Source of the DNA: Acanthochlamys bracteata
Lineage: Eukaryota > Streptophyta > Magnoliopsida > Pandanales > Velloziaceae
Direction of reading: 5' to 3'
Assembly: GCA_019914995.1 (NCBI GenBank)
Contig: CM034135.1
Span: 2,916,501-2,980,500 of the forward strand
DNA: 64,000 nt
This document shows, one piece after another, positions 39,585 to 50,749 of this stretch. The translations under genes and the position numbers were made by a program. Numbering within the stretch: the stretch's first letter is position 1; the number at the start of each line of letters is the position of its first letter. Below the pieces are notes generated by a model. It searched no databases and was not told the origin of the DNA. It was given only the letters and a program-made list of their open reading frames with translations.

Positions 39585-39659
39585 ACGTCAATCAATACCA
39601 ATGATTCCTGCAGCTCATTACATGTGCAATAGAGTTCGTGCTGGACTTAGTGAAGAGAC

Positions 39660-40223
39660 TGTTAGAAATTGTAAAGTCATTATATAAATTAGTGGTTCAT
39701 TAGAATGTAACAAGTTAAATATGCATTCATACTGAAATGCCAAAAATCAAAGAAGACGAACCATCACCCAAAAAGTTGGAAAGTCAACGGTCAAGAACTT
39801 TGAAACACCTGTTGGAAGATGGAAAGCCAAAGAATTTGAACAATTAATGGGAAGATGAAAGGACAACCATTTAGAAGTTCAAGAGTCTCCTTGGAGCATC
39901 ATATATATGAATGAGAGACATTTGCTTGGAACAATAGAAATGAAAAAAGATCATTCTCACATCAAGTGTGAAGGATATAAGCAAAGCATTCTAGTGAGAG
40001 TTTCCATTTAAAGTGTAGCACAAGAGTTTGTAATTGTTTTGATTTAGTGATTTTTTTGAAGGCTAGTTTGCCTTCCCGTTTCTCGTTTTTCTTCACGTAA
40101 ATCTCGTCTTTGTGATTGTCTTGCTTTTGTCTCAATTCTCGTATTGCTTATGTAGGATCCTTGAGTGTGTTTTATATTTTCGCTGCGCTTATCGACAACC
40201 GAACACACTCGCTATTTTCAACA
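39660..40223 (+). repeat. 5' long terminal repeat of the Copia element
   Basis: It starts TGTTAGAAATTG and ends TTTTCAACA, directly before the primer-binding site. It aligns along most of its length with 42837-43394, with scattered substitutions and small gaps, including an extra block near the left end. Confidence 0.88.
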
Positions 40224-42836
40224 AGTGGCATCAGAGCCATTAGTTTGTTGCAATGACAAGCAAGTACGAGATTAAGAATAAATACAAGATCATAGCAAGT
40301 AAGGTTGGATATGCGGATCCCTCGACGTCTCTTACTTGTGTGGCGTACTGATAATGATAAGGCTCTAATGGGAGAGGCAATGGTTGTTATTTGTGACAAG
40401 TTTTGAAGTTGCTGGAGTTAGTTCCGTCAAGCTTATGGCAAATGATGGAAGAAGATGCATCATCAGTAAGGTACGTTTTATATTTCGTTTTACGAAAAAT
40501 TTGTTATCTATAGAATAATTGGATAACCTCGACTGCAAGACTCGTGGTGAAGGCGAGATCATTGAGGTCATCAAGGACGGGTTAGAAAAATTGAGATTAA
40601 AATAATCGACTCAAATCTATACGGGTGCATGAGTTGCTTGTGTTGCATCCGGCAATATTGAGGATATCAACGCGAGTGTGGCATCTGAAATTTGGGCACA
40701 TCTCGGTACGTGATTTGAGGATCTTCAGTAATCGGAAGTTTCTAACCGAACTATCCGAGGTAAAGTTGTCACATTCTGATTAATGTGTCATTGGTGAGCA
40801 GCACTATGAAAGATTTGGAGATCATTTTCAGTTTAAAGACAAACTCGACTTGCTTCACTCGGACTGGAACTTGTATGTTTCTAATCCGAAGGAAGTCGAA
40901 TGTGTTTGAGGTATTCAAATTTTTTAAAACCCGGGCGGAACTTGCAGCAGGATTAAGTCCGGTAGATGCCTATGGTATGCTGAAAATATTTGGGGTATTA
41001 CCTATGGGATCCCACTGCACATACGGTTAGCTTCGGTAGGGATGTCATCTTTACGGAAGACCAATTATAAAGAGTGACTGAAGACGATGATATAAGGGAG
41101 AAGGAGGCATCACTTCCAACGATGACCACATCGGTACTGGAAAAAAATGATAGGAAAAACGATCATAATCTGGAGTCTGAACCAGCTGATGAGCACATGG
41201 AAGAGGATGGAGTTCCGAGGCCTATATCCCTTAGGGGTTCAACTCGTAAGAGAAACACACCTGAGAGGTATGAGAACTATTTTATGAAGTTATTTCAATC
41301 TACATATTGCTTATTCACAGAAGAAGGAGAGTCATCTTCTTTCAAGGAAGCACTCGAGAATCCAGATGCGTTTCTGTGGATGAAAATTATGTAGGAAGAG
41401 TTTAAGTCACTTCATAAAATAGGACATGGGAGCTGTTCCTTTTGGCCTAAAGTCGTAAGACTATTGAGAATAAATAAATCTACAAGATCAAGCGAGGCAA
41501 GAATGATCAATTAGGACGGGATTGTGCTCGGCTGATGGTGAATGGCTACGCCCAGAAGGAAGGAATCGATTTTGATGAGATCTTCTCTCTAGTTGTACGT
41601 TTGATAACTATTCGTGTGGTCTTAGCGTTGTGTGCATCATCGGTTCTCCATCTTTAACAGCTCAATATCAAAATGATATTTTTGCACAGAGAGCTTGAAG
41701 ATGAAAAATATATGGTCCAGCCAGAATATTTTGCCGTGAAGGTAGGGAGGATCTTGTTTGTCGATTGGCCAAATCTCTTTATGAACTTAAATAAGCACTG
41801 TGATGTTGGTATAAGAGATTTGATTCTTGTATCGGGAGTCTTGTATACAGCAAGCTGGTTTTAGACTCTTGTGTGTACATCAAGAGATTTGAGTGAAGTG
41901 AATTTGTCATCTTGCTGCTGTACATGGATGATATGCCTGTGGCAGGTCCAAGCATGCGTCGCATCCAACAATGGAAGGCTCAAATGGCTAGTGAATTCGA
42001 TATCAAGAACTTGGAGTAGGCAAACAGAATCCTGAAAATGCAGATATTGCGAGATAGAGGCAATAAAGAGATTCGGTTGTCTCAAACTAGTTATTTGAAA
42101 AAAATATTGGAATAGTTCGACATGTATGATGGTAAGCCTATGTGTAACCCCACTCTCTATTAGTTTCAAGCTATTCTTTTTGTTATCCTCCAGCCAAGAG
42201 CAAGAGAGAACAGAAATGTCTTGGGTACCATATGCATCAGCAGTGGGAAGCCTAATGTATGCCATGATTTGCACTCGGTCTAACATTGCACATGTAGTGA
42301 GAGTGGTAAGTAGATTCATGTCATATCCTGGCATTGAGCATTGTAAAGCGGTGAAAAAAATCCTTCGGTATGTGAAAGAAACTTTAAGTGCTGCATTGTA
42401 TTACAGAGGATCTGGATTTATTGTAAAAGAGTTTGTTGATATAGACTATACAGGTGATTTGGATAGGAGGTTATTTTGAATGGGAGCATTGATATGCTCA
42501 AGATTTCTATTAAAAAATTTCTGCAGATGCCTTAACTAAGGCTTTAACCCTTGACATATTTTTTATTTTGTAGATCTCTGTATAGAATCACAATAGGGAA
42601 CAACATTGGATGTGACCATTGTCACTAGGAAGCCGAAAGGAAATAACTTCAATATAGCAATAGAATTGGAGGAAAATAGGCAACGGTATGAGGTAAAAGG
42701 AAGTCAGCTAGAATGCGTGCTAACCCTGCTCCTCTCAATCGTACATATTTTCAGTGTTATCGAATTTTGACACTTACGTATCGATTTATTGTTATTCTTA
42801 AATTGTAATTTATAAAGTGTCTTTAAGTGAAAGATT

Positions 42837-43394
42837 TGCTAGAAATTGCTAAACCACTATTTATTAGAATGTAACAAGTTAAATGTGCATTCATATTGGA
42901 ATGTCAAAGATTAAGGAAGACGAACTATCACCCAAAAAGTTGGAAAGCTAACGGTCAAGAATTTTGAAACATCTGTTGGAAGATGGAAAGCCAAAGGATT
43001 TAAACAATTAATGGAAAGATAAAAGGACAACCGTTTGAAAGTTCAAGAATCTCCTTGGGGCATTATATATATGAAGAAAAGGTATTTGCTTGGAACAATA
43101 GAAATGAAAAAAGATCATTCTCACATCAAGTGTGAGAGATATGCAAAGCATTTTAGTAAAAATTTCCACTTAAAGTGTAACACAAGAGTTTGTAATTGCT
43201 TTGATTTAGTGATTTCTTTGAATGCTAGTTTGTCTTCCCATGAAATTTTTTTCATTTTTTTCCATGTAAATCTCTTGTCTTTATGATTGTCTTACTTTTG
43301 TCTCAATTCTCGTATTGATTATGCAAGATCCTTGAGTGTGTTTTATATTTCCGCTGCGCTTATCGACAACCGAACACACTCGCTATTTCCAACA
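42837..43394 (+). repeat. 3' long terminal repeat of the Copia element
   Basis: It starts TGCTAGAAATTG and ends TTTCCAACA. It is preceded by a purine-rich AAGTGAAAGAT (a likely polypurine tract). The many differences from the 5' copy indicate an old insertion. Confidence 0.88.
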
Positions 43395-45727
43395 GAGGCG
43401 AATATCGAAGGATTATATGTTGCTGGTGAAGTAGCATACAAAGGTTTGCATGGTTATGGTGCCAACCGTTTTGCAAGCAACTCCTTACTTGAGGCATTAG
43501 TCTTTGCTGGCCCCATGGAACCTTCGATACAAAACGTCTAGTATTAGCCTCAATGCTGAGTGTACAGAGACTTTTGGGCGCCCGGTGTTCATCATTTCTC
43601 TAAAGTGTGATATCATCAGTGAAATCATCTTAAAGGACGAGAGAAATCAGGGCAGATTGCAGTGCAATATATCATGTGGGAATATGTAGGGATGGTGAGA
43701 TCCACAAATCGATTGAAAACTGCTGGATGGAGGATGGCGGATCTAGCTGGAGCAGAATGGGAAGATTACTTATTTCGGCAAGGTTGGGAGCTAACAATAG
43801 TTGGACTTGAAGCTTATGACATGAGGAATCTCTTTTGCTGCTCAAAGTTGGTTATAAACAACACTCTAGCGAGGCATGAAAGTCAGGGGCTCCATTTTCA
43901 TTGAGGATTTCTCTTATTTCGAAGAAAGTTAGAGAGAGCCCACAATTATCTTCCCAAGTTCATCAGAAACTCATGCGGAGTTCCCAACAGCTGCTGAAAC
44001 AACTTTTTTTATTGATAGCTAATTACCCTCAAACAAATTTATTTGGCACAATCTGCTAGGAAGGGTGAAAATCTTCGAATGAACAAGAAAGAATATCTTG
44101 TCTAGACAATGATCTTAAAGTGAACAAGAGTCACATTTTAGTCATTCCATGCGTACTTGAAAATTATGTCGTTAGGAGGCTTCACGCAATGTTGATGACC
44201 GAGGAAATTCCTTCTGAGTGTTCATTGAAGGCTGCCTTCGTCTACCTTCTGCAATTAAATTTCATGACAGACTTCGTGAAACAAGTTGGTAGTTTTTTTT
44301 TTTTTTGACAACTGAAAGGCTTAATGCAGGGCGTCAGGTTAATCCACCGGAGATATTGGTGCATGTCACCTGACGTGCCTTTTTTTTTCTCTGTTGGGAA
44401 AGTGGGAAGCTGAAGCCTAGTTCTACTCCAACCTACAGACAGTGACAACATAACAACACGGAGATGGAGATGGACTGCTGCAAGTGTTTGATGATGGAAG
44501 TATTAGACAATGTTTTGTCCTTGATTGTTCTTGTTTGTTTAACACATCCCTTCAAAACTTAGCAAAGAAGTTAGAATAATGAATGTGGAGAGATGTTTCC
44601 ATTCATTTAATAGAACTAGCTTTATAAGTTAGAATAATTAATGTGCGGAGATGTTTTTATTCATTTATTAGAAATAGCTTTATAAGTTTGGCAAATAAAA
44701 CTGTTACATCTTTGTATTCCCTGCTCTTAAAAATTGGTCGTTCTTTACCAAACACCTATAATAGTCTCATAACTGCATTTTATCATGTTATAATTGCTAC
44801 AAATTTCAAACACCTAACATTAAAAATAAATTACTATACATAATATTAGTTAAAAGTTAAAATTTAATTTTTTCATTAAAAAAATAAAATTATAATTGAT
44901 TTATATATTCTTTTGTATAATTAAAGCATGTTGTAAGTATTTTTTTAGTCAAAATAAATTATAAAGATAAAAAAAAACACATCCTTACATATAGGACATA
45001 TTTATCAATATTTTAAACTCAATTTTTTAGCCAATAATTTTCACTTTTAAAAAAATAAACACAAATTTTCAACTCAATTTTTTCAAAAATTTATTTTAAA
45101 TTTTAAAATTTTAAAAATTAACATTTTAACATTTAAACCACTACCAAAATTAAATAAATAAAATTTGAAATTAACTTATTTTTTATTTTAATTCTTAAAT
45201 AAATTAATTTTAAATTTTTATATTTCTGATAATTTAATTTTTTGTAAAAAAAGAATATGTCCATAAAAAACGATTAATGAGGATGACCCACATAACTAAA
45301 ATTGGGTCGGCCAACCTGCTTGCGCTGAGTTGAGTATTCACGTGGATCATGGCCCACATTGTATCCATTGAAAAGACACAAATTGTATACTCCTGGTACA
45401 ATAAATTAAATCAATGGTCTTCTTTTATAAAAGACCATAAGAGGGATTGGTGTTTGAATTCCGATTAATTTGTTTTAGTACAAGTTCATAATAACCATGT
45501 TTATATTAGGAAACCGACAGTTAATTCAACGTAAAATCTAACCAAATGTTACAAAACCTAACTGAAATACTTTATCAAATAACTCAATATCCTTGCATAA
45601 GGTTTACAACTATATACACTACAATTTAAAAAACAATAATTATTAGGAAAAACAGTCGATATTAGTGAAAAATATTCGATTACTAGCTTCTGGTTGCAAA
45701 AGGCATTAGAGCACGATCAAATTATCC

Positions 45728-45938
45728 GTTTGAAATTATTTATAAAATAGAATTTTTTTTAATATAAAATATTTTTATTTTTTTAAAAAAGTAATAAAAA
45801 TATATAATAAAAAAGTTTTTTATTACGTAATTTTTTTTATATTTTTTAAATTTTTAAATAAATTTTTTAAATATTTATAAAATATATATTAAAAAATATA
45901 AAATTAAAAAATTATGTTCAAAAAATGAAAAGTCAAAC
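45728..45938. repeat. AT-rich MITE-like unit
   Basis: The left end reads GTTTGAAATTATTTA and the right end reads GAAAAGTCAAAC, a short inverted match (GTTTGA / TCAAAC). The interior has mirrored A/T runs including TTTTTATTACGTAA. Confidence 0.4.
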
Positions 45939-46780
45939 TTCCCAGCTATTGACTCCCCAACTTTAACTGAAATACACTGGCGCTATTGAACATTACTGAA
46001 GCTAAACTCTAGCTAGTGGGAATGAATTTCATGACTTAATAATCTCATATTATAGCTAGGTATGATGTTATATATAGTTAAAGCGAGGAATATAAATGTA
46101 TTGATTAAACAAAACCGTTGAGATGGAATAAACAAAATGAAGTGCATGGAATTTAGCTAGCTAGCTAAAAGAACTTTATTAATTAGAACTAGAGATCTAA
46201 TTAATATTTTGTAGGGTTTATCTCTAGAAGCTAGCATTGGATTCGTCGTCGTTAATAAGTTTTATAATAAGCTAGTGGTTAGTGAAATCACTGTAATGCA
46301 TTCCATATGATGCTATCAAAAAGCTAATGCTCCAACAAAGAAATATATTATTATCATCTACCGTACGGAAATTTTTAAAAAAGGAACATCCATAACATAA
46401 AGAAAAAAATTACAAAGCAAAAGTTCCTTAGTATAACTAGTCATGAATCAACCGATAAAATCCTCGTTTGAGCGCTTTTTCAATTATACCAAGTATGTTT
46501 TGATGAAAGTAAGTTTCATAAAAATACGTTCGATGAATAATAAAATTTGATAGAAATAAATTTTAAAATAATAATTAAAATAAAATTTTTAATATTAAAT
46601 AAAATTTATATAAAATTGAAATTTAATATAAAAACAAAATAAAATTTTAAAAATATATAAAATATCTAAATTTAAATTTTGAAATAAAAAATTAAAATTG
46701 TGTGTAATTAAAATATGCGCTTATGTTTGCTTCATTAGCAGATTCTTATAGGTACTCGTATAGCTAAGGATTTAGAGCTC

Positions 46781-47024
46781 GTTTGGGAGAGCATTTGAAA
46801 AATACTATTTTTATTTTTTTTTATTTTATGTTTTTTATTATATTTTTTATAAGTATTTATAAAATTATTTAAAAATTTAAAAAATATAAAAAAATTTTAT
46901 ATAATGAGATTTTTTTATTATATATTTTAATTATTTTTTAAAAATTAAAAAAATAATATTTATTTTAAAAAAATAAAAATATTTTTTATTTCAGAAAAAT
47001 TTCAATTCATAAGTAATTCCAAAT
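46781..47024. repeat. AT-rich MITE-like unit
   Basis: The left end reads GTTTGGGAGAGCATTTG and the right end in reverse reads GTATTTGGAATTACTTATG. Mirrored A/T runs fill the interior. A very similar interior occurs in the unit at 47774-48020. Confidence 0.45.
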
Positions 47025-47773
47025 ACTTCTTAGTTTACTTAAAATTCCTCATATATGGAATTAATATATTAAAAATATATTGACTGAAATTAGAGAGCAT
47101 TTATGATTTTTTTAAATAAAAAATATTTTTATATTTTATTTTAAAAAATAAATTTTATTATTTTTATTTTAAAATATAATAAAAATAAATAATAAAAATT
47201 TTACTGTATATAAATTTTTATATTTTTAAATTTTTACATAAATTATATAAAAATGATAAAATATTATTAAAAATATAAATTAAAAAATTAGAAAGCTATT
47301 TTCTGAAAATTCAATAACAAAAAGTCTCTTAGTGAAATTTTAGAAGAGCTTAATAATTTTTTATGCTAATTTTTATTTTATATTTTTCAATAAAGTTTTA
47401 AAAATATATTACAGATTTTTTAAATTAAAAATAAAGAAAAATTTTACAAATTTTTATTATTTTTTATTTTTTATTTTTGTAGATATAAAAATATAATTCA
47501 TTTAAAAAAATTTGAAAATACTTTTTTATTAAAAATTTCAATAATTATTTCCGAACATCTTTTAATATACTGCTGACCTTATTAATATATGAGCTTGTCC
47601 AATCATAATCATAGTGTTGTCCTTTCAGAAGAGGAGGGCTAGCTATTATACTGAGCCATATTAAATCTTGCTTGTTTGTTGATTAGTTCATTAATTATTT
47701 CTATAATAAACACCAAATAAAATAAAAATGCAATGAACTCGGATCTAAGCTAGTGCGGCAATATTTAGAGCCC

Positions 47774-48020
47774 CTTTGACGAAGTTTATGATAAATTATT
47801 TATTAATTTTTTTTTACTTTATATTTTTTAATATATATTTTATAAATATATAAAAAATTTATTTAAAAATTTAAAAAATATAAAAAAATTTTACGAAATA
47901 AGATCTTTTTATTGCATATTTTTATTATTTTTTTGAAAGTAAAAAGAATAGAGCTTATTTTTAAAAAAATAAAAATACTTACTATTTTAGAAAAATTTTA
48001 TTTCATAAGCACTACCAAAT
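47774..48020. repeat. AT-rich MITE-like unit
   Basis: The left end reads CTTTGACGAAGTTTATGA and the right end in reverse reads ATTTGGTAGTGCTTATGA, matching at roughly two thirds of positions. The interior is mirrored A/T runs and resembles 46781-47024. Confidence 0.45.
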
Positions 48021-50024
48021 GCTTCCTTAATTTACTTTTCGATCAAAAATTACATTTGATATATATGGTTCTCAAGTATTCTAAGGTATGGTTGTAATTA
48101 TATAAGTTACGGAAATAAATAGTAATGAACAAAATTTACGTAAGTATGGTTAACATGGATTTTCTTATATATTTTAACAGTCAAAAAGCAATACCACTTC
48201 ATTCTGAATATGCTTTCTAAAGCATTGCACTAGTGTTCCGTACGATATCATTCCTTCATATGATTTCTTTGATGATTTATGAGCTAGCTGAAATGATGAA
48301 ATATATATGTGAAATGAATAATGATGGCAGATTTACATCATGGCTCATTAAAAATGAAATAAAATTGCTTCTGTAAGTTTTTCATCAGTTTATTAAAGCT
48401 GTGAGTTGATCTAGACTCGAGAGAAGAAAGCGTCAGATGTTAGTAGAATGAATGATCTGTTAAAATTTGAAGTCATGGTCAAGTTAAATACAATGGGTAG
48501 CTAGTGTATCAATTTTGATCTGCTCTTCTTGAAGTGATCATGTAAATCATACAAGAGAGCCAAGTATGGGAAACACACGCAACTCTCTCTATATAATATA
48601 ACAACTCACAGAGGTTAATCGTGCGTTTGGTGAAATAGTTAAACATCTTGGTACATTCATTAAAAAAAACATCTAGAAAATTTTCATCTTTGAAAATGGA
48701 GTATACGTCATGCATGAAGCTATGTGCATGCATAAACAATTGGAACTCAGGTAGTTATCATTCTTCCAAGCAAGTTTCATTCTATTGAGAATTTTAAAGC
48801 TGCATATAGAAAAGTTAGCTAGCCAACGTATATATTTTATCAAAATATTAAATGCTTATACATGGGACCCAAATGACTTGACCAAATAGTATCTCTATTC
48901 CAAAGGCTCTCCAACTTTGTCGACAGTCAGGTCAGGTGTACCTACATTTATGCAGCTCAACATATTTTTGCCCAAGTTTAACTTAATATATCAAAAATTA
49001 GAAGCATGTGCATGATTAATTACCCTAGCAGTGAACAGTCAAATGGGAGGCAAGGAGGACGAAGGAGCACATCACCATCCATCCATGGTCGGACGATGCA
49101 CATACACGTTGAGCCCAGACAGAAATACGTTGATTAACACTTGCTGATTATGTCCATTAGGTGAAAATTCAAAGAAACAGGATCCCTTCGAACTCTCTTG
49201 CTGCACTGATCTGCATGCCTTGATCAGTACTCCAACACCACAACCTAGCAATTTCCAGTACGTACTTCACCCTGTTCACTCTCTCCACTAGTCTCTTCAA
49301 CCTACTATAGTTGTAGCTTCACCTCCGCCACCACGACCACACGTTCATGTGATGCATGAATTATCGATCGCTGTTCCAACAACTATCGATCTATCTTTAT
49401 CTAGTCTTCTTATAGTTTCGGTTTCAGCGCAACGAAATTAATTACCCTCCAATCCACGCTCTTTATTCAGGTATTTGGTAACAGCGACAACGCAAAGAAA
49501 ACAAGAAAAAACAACTACAACAACAAAGAGACTATGAAGTCTATGAATAATTGAAGAAGAAATTAAGAAAAAAACCGAAGAAGGTAAGGTTCGGGCTAGC
49601 TTTTGGTTTTGGCGTCTGGATCGGTTTCTATTTCGAGTTGTTCTGTTTTGGGGTTTTTAATTGAAAAATGAACAGGAGAGTTTTGGATTTTTGGTTTCCG
49701 GCCGGTGTCACGTCAGGGGCTACAGGCCGACACCACGTGAACGTCCCCACAAACATTTTTACTGCCTCACGCTCGTAAGCTATCTCGAACGATTAAAATT
49801 TCCATTTTACGTCCCATCCATACGACCCACCACTTCTACCACCACGGTTTTTCCTCTCTTTCTTTCTACAAAGATAGACAAACACGCAACAGTACTACCT
49901 CACTCGCTCTAAAGTCTAAACACAGCAATACCATTTAAATAATACCCAAAAGCATAACCAAACTCTAGCTGGGTGCATAGAATAGAGCTAGCTAAAAAGA
50001 ATTTAAAAAACCAAGGGAGATCAT

Positions 50025-50063
50025 TGAAGAAGAAGAAGAAGAAAAAGAAGAAGAAGAAGAAGA
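50025..50063 (+). repeat. GAA microsatellite in the LSH leader
   Basis: An almost perfect (GAA)n tract of about 13 units, with one interruption (AAA), lies 15 bases before the LSH start codon. It is likely in the 5' leader and should vary in length among individuals. Confidence 0.75.
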
Positions 50064-50077
50064 CTATTAAGGAGTGC

Positions 50078-50749
50078 ATGGATCAAACGGGTGGAGGCGG
50101 CGGGGTAGCCTCATCATCAACGTCCGGTGCTGGTGAAGGAGGTTCAGGTTCAGCTGGTGGAGCTCCGCACCAGCAGCAGCAACAGCAGCCGAGTAGGTAC
50201 GAAGCACAAAAGAGAAGAGACTGGAACACTTTCCTTCAGTACCTTCGAAACCACCGGCCGCCGCTAACCCTCGCGCGTTGTAGCGGAGCGCATGTTATTG
50301 AGTTCCTCAAATACCTTGATCAGTTTGGGAAAACCAAAGTCCACGTTGCAGGCTGCCGTTTCTTTGGACACCCTAGCCCACCGGCGCCTTGCACGTGCCC
50401 ACTGAAACAAGCTTGGGGATCACTTGACGCGCTCATCGGTCGGCTTAGAGCAGCTTACGAAGAAAGCGGAGGGCGGCCTGAGGCGAACCCCTTCGCAGCC
50501 AGAGCAGTTCGAATCTATCTACGAGAAGTTCGGGAGAGTCAGGCGAAGGCCAGAGGGATACCTTATGAGAAGAAGAAACGAAAGCGCCCGCCTGGAGCTC
50601 CCGGTGCTTCGTCTTCGTCTGCTGGTGGGGGAGATGGTGGCGCTGGTTCTTCTTCAGGAGCAGTAGAAGAAGCTTCCACAGGTTTTGGCGAAGGTGATCA
50701 AGGATCTGGTGCTGCTGCTGCACCAGCCGGGAGTGCTTCGGTTTCTTGA
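50078..50749 (+). CDS. ALOG-domain transcription regulator (LSH family)
   Basis: A 223-residue intronless protein of the LIGHT-DEPENDENT SHORT HYPOCOTYLS family, nuclear regulators of organ boundaries and development. The ALOG domain spans about 39-167 ([43 protein letters not shown]). It includes the zinc-ribbon insertion with C93, H98, C105 and C107, and ends in the nuclear signal KKKRKR (165-170). Flanks are low complexity: Gly/Ser/Gln-rich before and Gly/Ser/Ala-rich after. [10 protein letters not shown] and [27 protein letters not shown] resemble the LSH1/5/6/10 side of the family more than LSH3/4, but the exact member is not resolved. The start ATG is the first in-frame one; the frame is open upstream but lacks another ATG in the GAA tract. 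Coding sequence is GC-rich compared with its surroundings. Confidence 0.93.
   Translation: MDQTGGGGGVASSSTSGAGEGGSGSAGGAPHQQQQQQPSRYEAQKRRDWNTFLQYLRNHRPPLTLARCSGAHVIEFLKYLDQFGKTKVHVAGCRFFGHPSPPAPCTCPLKQAWGSLDALIGRLRAAYEESGGRPEANPFAARAVRIYLREVRESQAKARGIPYEKKKRKRPPGAPGASSSSAGGGDGGAGSSSGAVEEASTGFGEGDQGSGAAAAPAGSASVS

Larger units (their letters stand above)
39660..43394 (+). mobile_element. Degenerate Copia-type LTR retrotransposon
   Basis: The element has two long terminal repeats, a tRNA-Met primer-binding site (TGGCATCAGAGCC, 40226-40238) and flanking 5-bp target duplications GAGAC/GAGGC (39655-39659 and 43395-43399, one mismatch). Internal order is gag start (ATG at 40253, MTSKYEIKNKYK), gap, integrase C-terminal region (about 41200-41290, RKRNTPERYENYF), reverse transcriptase (41500-42010, including YMDDMPVAG where Copia elements usually have YVDDM) and RNase H region (42215-42470, WVPYASAVGSLMYAM, SRFMSYPG). 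Integrase before reverse transcriptase marks the Copia superfamily. At about 3.7 kb it is shorter than the usual 5 kb, and stops and frameshifts are many, so it is inactive. It sits inside the aspartate oxidase pseudogene in the same orientation. Confidence 0.9.
38544..44022 (+). pseudogene. AO: L-aspartate oxidase pseudogene (C-terminal half), split by insertions
   Basis: L-aspartate oxidase catalyses the first step of plastid NAD synthesis. Three pieces in the same order and strand match the C-terminal half of the plant enzyme: 38544-38876 (FVQLHPTVLADEGF, then a stop and drifted sequence, then QLKKRNEK-like and FPNIA-like parts), 39585-39659 (IPMIPAAHYMC, RVRAGLS) and 43395-44022 ([68 protein letters not shown]). 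Stops, frameshifts and small insertions occur in all pieces; a frameshift and an in-frame TAG precede the end (PTIIFPSS). The first piece is preceded by an intron-like CTGCAG acceptor, so this was a normal, unprocessed gene copy. The flavin-binding N-terminal half was not found upstream. The split is due to an unidentified 0.7-kb sequence and a Copia element. Confidence 0.85.
44023..50077. other. Gene-free AT-rich spacer upstream of the LSH gene
   Basis: No gene was recognised in about 6 kb. From 44850 to 48050 the sequence is dominated by AT-rich repeat units with inverted ends (best at 45728-45938, 46781-47024 and 47774-48020). From about 48100 to 50077 composition is more balanced and this is the likely promoter and leader region of the LSH gene. 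A run of AGCTAGCTAG-type sequence occurs near 46152-46168. Confidence 0.45.

Noticed and set aside
49973..50077. In-frame poly-lysine N-terminal extension of the LSH protein encoded by the GAA tract
   Set aside because: The frame is open but begins at a GTG codon; the first real in-frame ATG is at 50078, where family-like sequence follows. The tract is most likely untranslated.
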